From Pseudoxanthomonas sangjuensis (GTDB lineage Bacteria > Pseudomonadota > Gammaproteobacteria > Xanthomonadales > Xanthomonadaceae), in contig NZ_PDWR01000001.1 of the NCBI RefSeq assembly GCF_010211755.1, positions 124,001 to 188,000 of the forward strand: 64,000 bases of DNA, in the 5' to 3' direction. Positions within the stretch are counted from its first letter, which is position 1. Each line of letters begins with the position of its first letter. The notes beneath the pieces are model-generated. The model saw only the letters and a program-made list of their open reading frames with translations, had not been told where the DNA came from and did no database searches. A program made the translations under genes and the position numbers. Shown here piece after piece: positions 44,421 through 59,205 of the stretch.

Positions 44421-45143
44421 ATGTCCGAAATGACCCTGCTCAGAATCGGCATCCTGATCGCCGGACTGATCCTGATCGGCGCGATCGTCTTCTTCGGCAG
44501 GCCGAAGAAACCCAGCCAGGGCAGGCGGGTGGAACGCGCCGAGCCGGGTTCGCAGAATGCCGAACGGGTGGAGCCGGGCCTGGGCGACGATGCGCCGGAC
44601 TACAGTTCCGACGCGGTCAGCCAACCCGAGCTGGGATTGCCGGGCGGCGTGGCGCTGCCGGAGAACGACCTCGGCAAGCGGCCCAGCCAGGACTTCGACA
44701 AGATCGTTTCGCTGTACGTGGCGGCGCGCGCCGGCCATACCCTGCGCGGCGAGGACATCGTGGTCGCCGCGGAGAAGACCGGGCTGGTGTTCGGGCACAT
44801 GAACGTGTTCCACCGGCTGGTCGAGCACCATCCGGAACGCGGACCGGTGTTCAGCATGGCCAACATCATGCAGCCGGGCAGCTTCGACATGACCACGATC
44901 CGCGAACTGGAGACGCCGGCCATCGCGTATTTCCTCACGCTGCCTGCGCCGATGCCGGCGCTGGAAGCATGGGACATGATGCTGCCGAACGTGCAGCGCA
45001 TGGCCGAGTTGCTCGAGGGCGTGGTGCTGGACGACAGCCGCAACGCGCTCGGCCGCCAGCGCATCATGCACATCCGCGAGGAGCTGCGGGCCTACGACCG
45101 CCAGCACGAGGCGCCGCCGCTGACCAAGACGCCGCGCTGGTGA
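44421..45143 (+). CDS. zipA: Cell division protein ZipA
   Basis: Anchors FtsZ to the inner membrane at the division site. An N-terminal membrane span (LLRIGILIAGLILIGAIVFF, about 6-25) with the N terminus outside is followed by a short charged linker and the C-terminal ZipA domain (about 100-235: ARAGHTLRGEDIVVAAEKTGLVFGHMNVFHR). The 240-residue length is short because the Pro/Gln linker of E. coli ZipA (328) is mostly missing, as in other xanthomonads. It sits between smc and ligA as usual. Confidence 0.93.
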   Translation: MSEMTLLRIGILIAGLILIGAIVFFGRPKKPSQGRRVERAEPGSQNAERVEPGLGDDAPDYSSDAVSQPELGLPGGVALPENDLGKRPSQDFDKIVSLYVAARAGHTLRGEDIVVAAEKTGLVFGHMNVFHRLVEHHPERGPVFSMANIMQPGSFDMTTIRELETPAIAYFLTLPAPMPALEAWDMMLPNVQRMAELLEGVVLDDSRNALGRQRIMHIREELRAYDRQHEAPPLTKTPRW

Positions 45144-45300
45144 GCGCCGTGCCGTGCGCGCAGCCACGGGGATGGCGCGCCGCGGGGAATCCGCACCTTG
45201 CCGACCCGGGTAGCCGGTATCCGCGGCCCGGACCGGTTGCCTGCCACGCGCAATTCCGGTATGTCGTCATGCATCGAATGATCGTCACGGAGCGACTGCC

Positions 45301-45825
45301 ATGTCCCAGGAAAACCTGATCGCGGTTGTCACCGATGCCCTGCGCGGACAAGTGCAGGCCGAACTGCCGGCGGAACTGCGGGTTTCGCTCGCAGCGACGG
45401 CGTCCGCCGGGGAGGGGGCGGCCGGCGTGTCGGTGCACCTGTTCCGGGTGGCATTGCCGATCGTGGCGCGCTCGGTGCCGCTGCTGTCGGGCGACGGCCG
45501 CCGGCTGCGCCCGGAAATGAACCTGCAACTGGATTACCTGCTGGTCGGCCATGCGGACGACGCCCTGCGCGCGCAGGCGAGCCTGGGAGCGGCGATGCGC
45601 GCGCTGCTGCAGGCGCCGATGCTGCAGGAGGAATCGGTCCGCCCGCTGCTGTCGCGCCCGGATCTGCTCGATTCGCTGCTGCCGGCGTCGCTGTCGGTGC
45701 ACTGGAAGGCGCTGGAGTTGCCGCTGCAGGAACAGGCCGCGGTATGGGCGGCGGTCGGCGACAGGATGGGCAACGGCATGTTCTGGCGCGCCGACGTGTC
45801 GTGGCAGGGGAAGGCGGAGACCTGA
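45301..45825 (+). CDS. Orphan DUF4255 (Pvc16-like) protein
   Basis: A 174-residue soluble protein. Its layout matches the DUF4255 N-terminal domain found in contractile injection systems and phage-tail-like particles: an initial ENLIAVVTDALRGQV helix, VSVHLFRVAL strand, LQLDYLLVGHADD, SLGAAMRALLQAPML, and a final LPLQEQAAVWAAVG helix with RADVSWQG strand. SD CGGAG precedes ATG 45301. No sheath, tube or baseplate genes are nearby, so it is an isolated copy; it interrupts the usual zipA-ligA adjacency together with the next gene. Assignment is by pattern only. Confidence 0.6.
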   Translation: MSQENLIAVVTDALRGQVQAELPAELRVSLAATASAGEGAAGVSVHLFRVALPIVARSVPLLSGDGRRLRPEMNLQLDYLLVGHADDALRAQASLGAAMRALLQAPMLQEESVRPLLSRPDLLDSLLPASLSVHWKALELPLQEQAAVWAAVGDRMGNGMFWRADVSWQGKAET

Positions 45826-45965
45826 GGTCTCCTTCCCCCGAAAGGGAGCAGAGGTCGGCGAACGGGGTCGTCGGAAAGCTCCCCGTGGCGGTATCGCCTG
45901 GATGATTGTCGGCGCGAACCCCGGCCTGCGCCTTCGGCACGCCTTCTCCCGCCGGGGGGAAGGGC

Positions 45966-47093
45966 TCAATCCATCGCTTTTGCGAACGCCTCGCGGAACT
46001 TCGCCATCTCCTCCGCCGTGCCCACGGTGATGCGCACGTGGTTCGGCATCGACTGCCAGCTGCGCCCGACGAAGACCTTGCGTTCCGCCATACGCCGGGC
46101 GAAGGCGCGGCCTTCGCCCTTCACGTCGACCATGAAGCAGTTGGCCTGGGTCGGCAGGCAGCGGTAGCCGCGCGACGCCAGCCAGGCGATGGTCTCGGCG
46201 CGAACCGTGGCGTTTTCCTGCTTGCGTTCGGCCAGCCGCTGCGGGTTCTGCAGGCTGGCGATGCCCGCCGCCACCGCCGGCACCGGCAGGCTGTTCATGC
46301 CGAACAGCACCAGCTTCTGCAGCAGGTCCGGCCGCGCCGCGGCGATGCCCAGGCGCATGCCGGCCATGCCGTAGATCTTCGAGAACGTGCGCAGCACGAC
46401 CACGTCGGCGCCGGCCTTCACCAGGTCCAGCGTGTCCGGCTCGTCGCTGTAGTGGATGTAGGCCTCGTCGATCAGCAGCACGCTGCCGGCCGGCTTGTTC
46501 CGCAGCAGCCAGTCGATGTCCGCGCGCGGGGTGATCGAGCCGGTCGGGTTGTTCGGGTTGCAGAGGTAGACCAGCCCGGCCTTCGCTTCGGCCGCCGCCG
46601 CGACCATCGCCCTGACGTCGTGCGCGGCGTCGGCGCGCAGCGGCACGCGCACGGCCTTCGCGCCGTGCGCGTCGGCCATCTGCGCCACCGACTCGAAGGT
46701 CGGGTCGGCCACGACCAGCGCCGCCTGCGGCGAGGTGAAGGCCAGCGCCGCCGAATCCAGCGCCACGCCGGAGCCGCAATAGCCGGCGACGCTGTCCTCG
46801 CGCAGGCCGTTGAGTTCGGCGAACAGGCCGGTCAGCTCGCGCTGCAGGCCGAACAGGTAGCGGTTGGCGCGCGGCAATGAGGTGGCGGCGGCCTGCAGCG
46901 CTTCCGGGAACGGGCCGAGCGGATTCTCGTTGAAGTTCAGCAGCACCGCGTCGGGATCGTCCATGCCCGGCGACGTCGGCGGCAATTGCGTGTGCGCGTC
47001 GCCGCTGGCGCCGAGCAGCGGGGCGAGCCCCGCGGTGGCCAGGCTGCAGGCGGAAAGTCCAAGGAAGCCGCGTCGGGACAGGGTCGGGTGCAT
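45966..47093 (-). CDS. Tat-exported HisC-like PLP aminotransferase
   Basis: A 375-residue class I/II aminotransferase related to histidinol-phosphate aminotransferase. The PLP lysine is in LRTFSKIYGMAGMRLG; LCNPNNPTGS and VLLIDEAYIHY are the other PLP contacts. Unusually it begins with a twin-arginine signal (LSRRGFLGLSACSLATAGLAP), implying folded export with cofactor bound. ATG 47093 has GAGGAAA upstream. It is antiparallel to zipA and ligA. A periplasmic substrate is not known; it is unlikely to be the biosynthetic HisC. Confidence 0.9.
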   Translation of the reverse strand: MHPTLSRRGFLGLSACSLATAGLAPLLGASGDAHTQLPPTSPGMDDPDAVLLNFNENPLGPFPEALQAAATSLPRANRYLFGLQRELTGLFAELNGLREDSVAGYCGSGVALDSAALAFTSPQAALVVADPTFESVAQMADAHGAKAVRVPLRADAAHDVRAMVAAAAEAKAGLVYLCNPNNPTGSITPRADIDWLLRNKPAGSVLLIDEAYIHYSDEPDTLDLVKAGADVVVLRTFSKIYGMAGMRLGIAAARPDLLQKLVLFGMNSLPVPAVAAGIASLQNPQRLAERKQENATVRAETIAWLASRGYRCLPTQANCFMVDVKGEGRAFARRMAERKVFVGRSWQSMPNHVRITVGTAEEMAKFREAFAKAMD

Positions 47094-47164
47094 GCGGGTT
47101 TCCTCGCGCGTGGGTTGCCGCGAAGCTAGCGCGGACGCGCATGCGTCGGCAAGGGCGGCGTGGG

Positions 47165-50508
<3,344 letters not shown>

Positions 50509-50610
50509 ACGGTCGCGAACGAACGCCGGCCGCGTAAACGGTTTCTTGAATCCGGGTTCATCGAGCCGGTGCGAACGTGCCGGCATTCCGCAACAGCAGG
50601 GAGAACGGCG

Positions 50611-51207
50611 ATGCGCGGCATGATCAAGGCGGTCTTCGCAACCGGGCTGGCGGGCGCCGTCGCGGCGCTGTCCGGCTGCGTGCTCGATCCGGTGTACGGC
50701 GGCGGTCGTCCGGGCGGCCATCCGACGTATCCGGACTATCCGCCTGCACAGGGCGGCTACCACCCACCCGGCCAGAATTACCCTTCGCCCGGTCATTCGT
50801 ACGACCGGCAATTCCGTTGCGAGTCCATCGACAATCGCCAGCGCTACTGCAGCGCGGATACGCGCGGCGGCGTGCAACTGGTGCGGCAATTGTCGAAGAG
50901 TCCGTGCGTGCGGGGCCGGACCTGGGGCTACGACCGCAACGGCGTCTGGGTTTCGAACGGCTGCCGCGCCGAGTTTCGCAGCGGTGGCGGCGGCTACGGC
51001 GGCCAGGATCCCGGCTACGGCGGCCAGGTGGTCCGCTGCGAATCCGTCGACGCGCGTTACCGCCACTGCAACGTCCCGGTGCGGCGCGGCGTGGAACTGA
51101 CCCGGCAGCTGTCGAAGGCGCGCTGCGTGGAAGGCCGGAACTGGGGCTGGGACCGCCGCGGGATCTGGGTGAATTACGGCTGCCGCGCCGAGTTCCGCGT
51201 CTACTGA
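50611..51207 (+). CDS. DUF3011 lipoprotein with two tandem repeats
   Basis: A 198-residue protein with a lipoprotein signal (lipobox LSGC, Cys23), a Gly/Pro/Tyr-rich linker (about 24-63), and two copies of the DUF3011 unit at about 67-122 and 140-197. Each has FRC/VRCES, a second Cys, a VxLxRQLS block, a third Cys, GRxWGxDRxGxWV and GCRAEFR. Four cysteines per unit suggest two disulfides. It has a good SD (CAGGGAG). Function is unknown; the family is mostly found in xanthomonads and relatives. Confidence 0.82.
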   Translation: MRGMIKAVFATGLAGAVAALSGCVLDPVYGGGRPGGHPTYPDYPPAQGGYHPPGQNYPSPGHSYDRQFRCESIDNRQRYCSADTRGGVQLVRQLSKSPCVRGRTWGYDRNGVWVSNGCRAEFRSGGGGYGGQDPGYGGQVVRCESVDARYRHCNVPVRRGVELTRQLSKARCVEGRNWGWDRRGIWVNYGCRAEFRVY

Positions 51208-51247
51208 ATCGATTGCCGTCGTTGCCGTGCCGTCGCCGTCCATGCCC

Positions 51248-51253
51248 TAAAAT
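51248..51253 (+). promoter_or_regulatory. -10 box for a probable leaderless mtnA transcript
   Basis: TAAAAT ends 7 bases before the mtnA ATG, leaving no room for an SD if transcription starts at the normal distance. Confidence 0.45.
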
Positions 51254-51260
51254 GGCGGGC

Positions 51261-52316
51261 ATGGACGATATCGACTACGAGCGTTACGACCGCATCCGCC
51301 CGATCCGCTGGACCGGCGAGGCGTTGGAACTGCTCGACCAGCGCAAGCTGCCGTTCGCGCAGGAGTGGGTGGCCTGCCGCAGCAGCGACGAAGTCGCCGA
51401 CGCCATCCATGCCCTGATCGTGCGCGGTGCGCCGGCCATCGGCATCGCCGCCGGCTGGGGCGTGGTGCTGGCGGCGCGCACGGTCATCGCCGAGAACGGC
51501 AGGGAGGCGACGCAGAAGCTGGAGCCGGCGCTGCAGCGGCTCAACGCCGCGCGCCCGACCGCGGTCAACCTGGGCTGGGCGCTGGCGCGGATGCGCGACA
51601 CGCTGGCCAACGCCGGCGCGACCTGGCGCGAAGCGGTGGAACTGGAAGCGCTGGCCATCGCCGAAGAGGACCTGGCCGCGAACCGGCGCATGGGCGCGCT
51701 GGGCGCGGCGCTGATCGGGCCGGGCAGCGGCGTGCTGACCCACTGCAACACCGGCTCCCTGGCCACCGCCGGCTTCGGCACCGCGCTGGGCGTGATCCGC
51801 GCCGGCGTGGCGCAGGGCCGCATCGCCCGCGTGTTCGCCGACGAAACCCGGCCGTGGCTGCAGGGCGCGCGGCTGACCGTGTGGGAGCTGCAGCAGGACG
51901 GCATCGACGCGACCCTGATCGCCGACGCGGCGGCTTCGCACCTGATGAAGACCGGGGCGGTGCAGTGGGTCGTGGTCGGCGCCGACCGCATCTGCGCCAA
52001 CGGCGATACCGCCAACAAGATCGGCACCTACCAGCTGGCCCTCGCCGCGCGCCACCATGGGGTGAAGTTCATGGTCGTGGCGCCGTCTTCGACGGTCGAC
52101 ATGGCCACGGCCTCGGGCGACCTGATCGAGATCGAGGAACGCGACCCGGCCGAGTTGCTCGGCGTCGGCGGCGTGCGCACCGTGGCCGAGGGGATCAAGG
52201 CCTGGAACCCGGTGTTCGACGTCACGCCGGGCGATCTGATCGACGCCATCGTCACCGAGAAGGGCGTGATCGAGAAGCCGGATACGGCGAAGATGCGGGC
52301 GGCTTTCCCGGCCTGA
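51261..52316 (+). CDS. mtnA: S-methyl-5-thioribose-1-phosphate isomerase
   Basis: Converts methylthioribose-1-phosphate to methylthioribulose-1-phosphate in methionine salvage. The eIF2B-like fold has the catalytic Cys in [11 protein letters not shown] and Asp in [32 protein letters not shown] is the N-terminal signature. 351 residues. ATG 51261 is preferred; ATG 51252, three codons earlier, is also in frame but lies inside the -10 box. Other mtn genes are not in the window. Confidence 0.95.
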   Translation: MDDIDYERYDRIRPIRWTGEALELLDQRKLPFAQEWVACRSSDEVADAIHALIVRGAPAIGIAAGWGVVLAARTVIAENGREATQKLEPALQRLNAARPTAVNLGWALARMRDTLANAGATWREAVELEALAIAEEDLAANRRMGALGAALIGPGSGVLTHCNTGSLATAGFGTALGVIRAGVAQGRIARVFADETRPWLQGARLTVWELQQDGIDATLIADAAASHLMKTGAVQWVVVGADRICANGDTANKIGTYQLALAARHHGVKFMVVAPSSTVDMATASGDLIEIEERDPAELLGVGGVRTVAEGIKAWNPVFDVTPGDLIDAIVTEKGVIEKPDTAKMRAAFPA

Positions 52317-52469
52317 CCGGACTGGTCCGGGCAGCCTTCATCGCGCGTGGAACCTGCCCCGGAAGACCGCTTCGCGGGCCACCCGCGCGCCATGCGTCCC
52401 GGGTGGCGAAAATTTCGCCTAAGTGACTGATTTTTCCGGCCAAAAACCGGCCGGCCGCAGCCCCTTCTG

Positions 52470-52478
52470 TGGTACAAT
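52470..52478 (+). promoter_or_regulatory. Extended -10 promoter for gyrA
   Basis: TGGTACAAT matches an extended -10 (TGnTATAAT) with one change. There is no -35 match at the usual spacing, which fits an extended -10 promoter. It gives a leader of about 100 bases. Confidence 0.55.
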
Positions 52479-52584
52479 TTCCGTGCCGCGAATCACACCC
52501 GAAAACCGCCCGCCGGACTCGCTCGGGCAGCCCGGTTTCTGGCCGTGAAACGCCGCATCCCAACTGCACCAGCACGGAATTCGA

Positions 52585-55194
<2,610 letters not shown>

Positions 55195-55204
55195 CGGAAG
55201 CAAG

Positions 55205-55232
55205 AAGCCCCGGTGGAAGCCGGGGCTTTTTT
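55205..55232 (+). terminator. Rho-independent terminator of gyrA
   Basis: AAGCCCCGG pairs with CCGGGGCTT around a 6-base loop and runs directly into a T-stretch (TTTTTT in all), 10 bases after the gyrA stop. Confidence 0.9.
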
Positions 55233-55262
55233 CGTCGAGCGGGTCCGGGCTTCCCGCGGGAG

Positions 55263-55287
55263 CCGCTCCCGCGAAGATCGGGAGCGG
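55263..55287 (-). terminator. Hairpin after the peroxiredoxin gene
   Basis: CCGCTCCCG pairs perfectly with CGGGAGCGG around a 7-base loop, 5 bases past the peroxiredoxin stop on the minus strand. No T-run; possibly related to the GGAGCGGC-type intergenic palindromes. Confidence 0.5.
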
Positions 55288-55291
55288 GGCC

Positions 55292-55771
55292 TCAGGGCAA
55301 ATGCTCCAGCACGTATTCCGCCGACGACACCTTGTACTCGCCCGGCGCCTCGACCCACAGCCCCTTCACCACGCCGTCCTCGGCGTACAGCGCATAGCGC
55401 TTCGAGCGCAGGCCCATGCCGTAGCCGCTCGCGTCCATCTCCAGCCCCAGCGCGCGCGCCAGCTCGGCGTTGCCGTCGGCCAGCATCGGCAAGCCGTCGG
55501 GCACGCCCTGCGACTTGCCCCAGGCCTGCATCACGAACGGATCGTTGACCGAGGTGCAATAGACCTGGATGCCGCGGCGCAGGAAGTCGTCGTAATGCTC
55601 GACGAAGCCGGGCAGGTGGCATTCCGAGCAGGTCGGCGTGAACGCGCCGGGCACCGCGAACAGCACCACCTTCTTGCCTTCGAACAGGGCGCCCGTGTCC
55701 AGCGTTTCCACGCCGTTGCGGATCAGCTTGACGGTCACTTCGGGAATGCGTTCGCCGATCTGGATGCTCAT
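55292..55771 (-). CDS. Prx5-type peroxiredoxin
   Basis: A 159-residue thiol peroxidase of the Prx5 (AhpE/hybrid-Prx-like) family that reduces hydrogen peroxide and organic peroxides. The peroxidatic Cys is in VPGAFTPTCSECHLPGF, with a second Cys three residues on; SVNDPFVMQAW and MGLRSKRYALYAEDG are family blocks. There is no fused glutaredoxin domain. Convergent with gyrA, divergent from hsp20. Confidence 0.93.
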   Translation of the reverse strand: MSIQIGERIPEVTVKLIRNGVETLDTGALFEGKKVVLFAVPGAFTPTCSECHLPGFVEHYDDFLRRGIQVYCTSVNDPFVMQAWGKSQGVPDGLPMLADGNAELARALGLEMDASGYGMGLRSKRYALYAEDGVVKGLWVEAPGEYKVSSAEYVLEHLP

Positions 55772-55847
55772 GCACGTGCTCCGTTCGCGGGCCGGGGGAG
55801 GTGGATCCGATTCTAGATGAATCGGTCGTAGCTGGCGGCAAAACCGA

Positions 55848-55870
55848 CGTTTTCAAGGCGCTTGAAAACG
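55848..55870. promoter_or_regulatory. Perfect 10-bp palindrome overlapping the hsp20 promoter
   Basis: CGTTTTCAAG-GCG-CTTGAAAACG. The right arm contains the sigma-32 -35 box, so a dimeric repressor bound here would block RNA polymerase. It matches neither CIRCE nor HAIR. Confidence 0.6.
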
Positions 55871-55888
55871 CCGCGCCGGGGGCCATTT
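55861..55888 (+). promoter_or_regulatory. Sigma-32 (RpoH) promoter for hsp20
   Basis: A -35 of CTTGAAA (55861-55867), a 13-base spacer and a -10 of GGCCATTT (55881-55888) match the heat-shock consensus CTTGAAA-N13-15-CCCCATNT closely. The hsp20 ATG is 48 bases downstream. Confidence 0.7.
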
Positions 55889-55935
55889 TGCCTTCAACGC
55901 GGCGGCATGCCGCTTCCAGACACCGGAGCCTCCAC

Positions 55936-56391
55936 ATGTACCTGTATCCCAACATCCCCGATCGCCTGTACCGGCGACTGTTCGACGACCTGCGCGTCGC
56001 CGGCCTCCAGAACACCGTTCCCGCATGGACGCCGCGCGTCGACGTGAAGGAGGAAGCCGCGCGTTACGTCGTTTATTTCGACGTGCCCGGCATCGACCCG
56101 CAGGACATCGAGATCCAGGCCGAGCGCAACCAGCTCGTCGTCAAGGGCGAGCGCAAGCGCGAAGCCGCCGCCGAAGGCGAGAACTTCAGCCGCATCGAGC
56201 GCGTCCATGGCGCCTTCGAACGCCGCTTCTCGCTGCCCGAGACCGCCGATGCCGATGCGATCACCGCGACCGGCCGCAACGGCGTGCTGGAGATCAGCAT
56301 CCCGAAGAAGCCGCAGTCGCAACCGCGCAAGATCCGCGTGGGCGTGAACCCGCTGGACGGCGCGGACGAGGCGCCGCAGTCGGTGCAATAA
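55936..56391 (+). CDS. Small heat shock protein (Hsp20/alpha-crystallin)
   Basis: A 151-residue holdase chaperone that keeps denaturing proteins soluble. The alpha-crystallin domain spans about 36-135: WTPRVDVKEEAARYVVYFDVPGIDP at the start and the closing motif NGVLEISIPKK. A variable N-terminal arm and a short tail lie on either side. It stands directly ahead of cbpA, grouping two chaperone genes, and is driven by a sigma-32 promoter. Confidence 0.95.
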   Translation: MYLYPNIPDRLYRRLFDDLRVAGLQNTVPAWTPRVDVKEEAARYVVYFDVPGIDPQDIEIQAERNQLVVKGERKREAAAEGENFSRIERVHGAFERRFSLPETADADAITATGRNGVLEISIPKKPQSQPRKIRVGVNPLDGADEAPQSVQ

Positions 56392-56501
56392 CGGCGCCGG
56401 GGCCCGCGCGGATGCGGCGGGTCCGGCGCGTGGTCCATGTCTTAGAATCGGCCCGCGGCTGCAAGACCGCGGGCCGTTTGCGTTGAACCAAGGGGCAGTC
56501 G

Positions 56502-57383
56502 ATGGAATTCAAGGATTACTACGCCATCCTGGGGGTAGAGCCCAGCGCCGGCGAAGCCGAGATCAAGACGGCCTACCGCCGGCTGGCGCGCAAGTACCAC
56601 CCGGACGTGAGCAAGGAAGCCGGGGCCGAGGAGAAGTTCAAGGCGGTCAACGAGGCCTACGAGGCGCTGCGCGATCCGCAGAAGCGCGCCGCCTACGACC
56701 AGCTGCGCGCGCAGGGTTACCGGCCGGGCGAGGAATTCCAGCCCCCCCCGAATTTCGGCGGCGGCTTCGGCGGCCCGGGCGGTTTCGATTTCGAGGAAAT
56801 CTTCGGCAGCGCCGGTGGCACGGGCGGTGGCTTCAGCGACTTCTTCGAGGGCCTGTTCGGCCGCCGCGCCGGCAATGCCCGCGCCGCGCCGCGCGGCGAC
56901 TCGCGGGCCAAGTTCGCGGTGCCCCTGCAGGCGGTATACGACGGCGGCAGCGTGCGCATCACCCTCAACGGCAGGCAACTGGACGTGCGCGTGCCGAAAG
57001 GGGTGCGGCCGGGCCAGGTGATCCGCCTGGCCGGGCAGGGCAACGGCGGCGGCAACCTGCTGCTGGAAATCGAGTACGCGGCGCATCCGCAGTTCGAGGT
57101 CGACGGCCGCAACATCCTGTACACGCTGCCGGTGGCGCCGTGGCAGGCGGCGTTGGGCGCCACGCTGAGCGTGCCGACGCTGGGCGGCGCGGTCGAGGTC
57201 AAGGTGCCGCCGGATTCGGAGGCCGGGCGCAAGCTGCGCCTGCGCGGTCGCGGCCTGCCCGGCAGCGGCTCGACGCCGGCCGGCGACCAGATCGTCGAGC
57301 TGGAAGTCACCGCGCCGCGCGCGGAGAACGCCGCGCAGCGGCAGGCTTATGCCGCCCTGCGCGACGCCTTCGGCGGTGGCTGA
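56502..57383 (+). CDS. cbpA: CbpA-type J-domain protein (DnaJ class without zinc finger)
   Basis: A 293-residue Hsp40 cochaperone. The J domain (about 4-69) has the HPD motif in KYHPDVSKEA; a Gly/Phe-rich linker (about 80-130) follows; then the DnaJ C-terminal substrate-binding domains (from about 138: SRAKFAVPLQAVYDGGSVRI) without a zinc-binding cysteine cluster. AAGGGG precedes the ATG. A cbpM partner is not present. It follows hsp20 by 110 bases, with an imperfect GC stem-loop in the gap. Confidence 0.94.
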   Translation: MEFKDYYAILGVEPSAGEAEIKTAYRRLARKYHPDVSKEAGAEEKFKAVNEAYEALRDPQKRAAYDQLRAQGYRPGEEFQPPPNFGGGFGGPGGFDFEEIFGSAGGTGGGFSDFFEGLFGRRAGNARAAPRGDSRAKFAVPLQAVYDGGSVRITLNGRQLDVRVPKGVRPGQVIRLAGQGNGGGNLLLEIEYAAHPQFEVDGRNILYTLPVAPWQAALGATLSVPTLGGAVEVKVPPDSEAGRKLRLRGRGLPGSGSTPAGDQIVELEVTAPRAENAAQRQAYAALRDAFGGG

Positions 57384-57395
57384 GGGCCGCGCCGG

Positions 57396-59171
57396 TCAGT
57401 TGCGCGCAGGCGGGTTTTCGCCGCCCTGCGTCGCCTGCAGCGCCGCGGCCACGTACACCAGCGGCGCGTTCCAGTTGATCGCCACTTCGTTGCTGGCGTA
57501 GCTGCAGACACGGTCGATGTAGGCCAGCGCGGGCAGCGCGGACGGATACGGCGATGCCGCGCAGTCCCTCGCGTCCTGCCGGCCCGGATTCGGCCCGCCG
57601 GCCAGCCAGCCGGGAACGGGTTCGGCAATGCCGTCGGCTTCGGAAACGCGGTGATGGACATGCAGCGGCGGCCGCGTGCCGAAGCCGGTGACGAAGGATC
57701 GCGCCAGCGGATTGCGCCCCAGCACGTAATCCAGCTGCGACTGCGCCGCGTCCAGGTAATCGCGCCGGCCGCGCAATCGGTAGGCCTGCATCAGCACCAT
57801 CGCCTGGTTCATCGCGACGGCGTTGCTGCCCCAGACGAAATCCGCGGGCTGCATGGCGACGCGATAGGCGGAGCGCTTCCATTGCCGCACCAGCGCATCG
57901 GCCATTCCGGAAACGCGTTCTTCGATCAGTGCCCCGTCCGCGTGCGGGGTCAGTCGATCGCGATGCGCGGCCAGCGCCATCCACGCCAGGCCGCCGACCT
58001 CGTTCCACGAGGGCACGCGTGGCGCCACGCCGCGCGCGATGAACTCGTCGTAGAACGCATCGTCGCCGGTCGCGAGGTACAGTTCGGCGGCAGCCCAGGC
58101 GAACTCGTCGTCGAGCTTCCTGTCGCCGTATTCGCCGGTGGACACATCGGCCGGCTGCCGGTAGATGTCCTGCGGGTGCCGTTGCGCCCATGCCCATGCG
58201 GCCTTTGCGGCGGCCAACATCCGCGCGGCAACGCCGGGGAACTGCGCTTCGTAGCGCGCATAGACCCGGCTGGCCTGCGCCATCGATGCGGCGAAGCCGA
58301 GCGCGGCGGCCGTGCTCTTCTGCACTACGTAGCGCTGCGCGTGCGCATCCGCAGGCATGACGAAGCCTGCGAATTTCAACGTGGTCAGCTTGTGGTAGAC
58401 GCCGCCGTCGGCAGGGTCCTGCATGGACAGCATCCATTCCAGGTTCCACCACGCCTCGTGCAGCAGGTCGGGCGCATCGCTACCGCTCTCGGGGATGTCC
58501 AGGTCCTGCGCAGCGAACGCTTGCGGGAAATCCTGCCATGCGGCCAGCAGGGTCCAGGTGGTGATCGCGGAGTTGACGATGTATTTGTTGTAGTCGCCGG
58601 CGTCGTACCAGCCTTTGGGCGAGGAAATCTTCGTGCCCGCCGGCCGCGCGGGCGAGGCCGCCGAGGCATGCACCAGCACGGCGTCGTCCGGATGCCCGGC
58701 GGCGCGCGCGAAACGGCCGGCGTGGGCGGCATCCAGCGCGGTGCCGGCGCGGTTGAAGTAGAAGGCCTTCACCGCGGCGGCGGCGAGCGGGGCATAGGCG
58801 TCGCCGGCGACGACGAATTCGTCCGATGGCGGCAGGCCGTCGATGCGCAGGCGATAACGTCCGGGTTGGGCCAATGCGGAGAAGTCGGCGATGCGCACGC
58901 GGCGATCGGCCGGCTTCCATTCGGCCGCGGCGCCGAGCTTGCCGGTGTAGGCGGCTTTGCCGCTGGCGACGTGTTCGACGATGAAGTCGTTTTGCGCCGT
59001 GGCCGGCACCGTCGCCAGCTTTTGCGAGGCGGGCAGGTAGCCGACCTGGTTGATGCCGATGGCGGGGTCCCGGGCGAATGCGTGGGGGAACGGCAACGAC
59101 AGCTGGACGGCGATCACGATCGCCGCGCACGAATGCCTTCGCGCGTTTCCAACATGCGGCCGGAACTTCAT
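57396..59171 (-). CDS. GH9 endoglucanase (cellulase)
   Basis: A 591-residue secreted enzyme: signal peptide (about 1-34, ending AFARD), an N-terminal Ig-like CelD domain (about 36-125, INQVGYLPASQK), then the GH9 (alpha/alpha)6 barrel. The catalytic Asp pair is in GWYDAGDYNKYI; HHRVSEADG is the conserved His region; and the acid region is SNEVAINWNAPLVY near the end. GH9 enzymes cut beta-1,4-glucans. It follows the TonB receptor in the same direction, separated by a strong stem-loop, and is probably coregulated through the operator at 62492. Confidence 0.93.
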   Translation of the reverse strand: MKFRPHVGNARRHSCAAIVIAVQLSLPFPHAFARDPAIGINQVGYLPASQKLATVPATAQNDFIVEHVASGKAAYTGKLGAAAEWKPADRRVRIADFSALAQPGRYRLRIDGLPPSDEFVVAGDAYAPLAAAAVKAFYFNRAGTALDAAHAGRFARAAGHPDDAVLVHASAASPARPAGTKISSPKGWYDAGDYNKYIVNSAITTWTLLAAWQDFPQAFAAQDLDIPESGSDAPDLLHEAWWNLEWMLSMQDPADGGVYHKLTTLKFAGFVMPADAHAQRYVVQKSTAAALGFAASMAQASRVYARYEAQFPGVAARMLAAAKAAWAWAQRHPQDIYRQPADVSTGEYGDRKLDDEFAWAAAELYLATGDDAFYDEFIARGVAPRVPSWNEVGGLAWMALAAHRDRLTPHADGALIEERVSGMADALVRQWKRSAYRVAMQPADFVWGSNAVAMNQAMVLMQAYRLRGRRDYLDAAQSQLDYVLGRNPLARSFVTGFGTRPPLHVHHRVSEADGIAEPVPGWLAGGPNPGRQDARDCAASPYPSALPALAYIDRVCSYASNEVAINWNAPLVYVAAALQATQGGENPPARN

Positions 59172-59205
59172 GGGGCGGCCCTCCGCGATTCGGTCGGTGG
59201 AGAAA

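Noticed and set aside
50534-50545. GTAAACGGTTTC resembling the glucan-locus LacI operators, before the DUF3011 gene
   Set aside because: Only a partial match, far from the regulon, and the downstream gene has no sugar role; likely chance.
52430-52456. CCGGCC-AAAAACC-GGCCGG hairpin before gyrA as a terminator or riboswitch
   Set aside because: The A/T runs are on the wrong side for a plus-strand terminator and it lies upstream of the predicted transcription start, so an RNA role is unlikely.
55848-55870. Palindrome before hsp20 read as a CIRCE or HspR (HAIR) element
   Set aside because: CIRCE needs TTAGCACTC-N9-GAGTGCTAA and HAIR needs CTTGAGT-N7-ACTCAAG; neither fits, so it is left as an unnamed palindrome.
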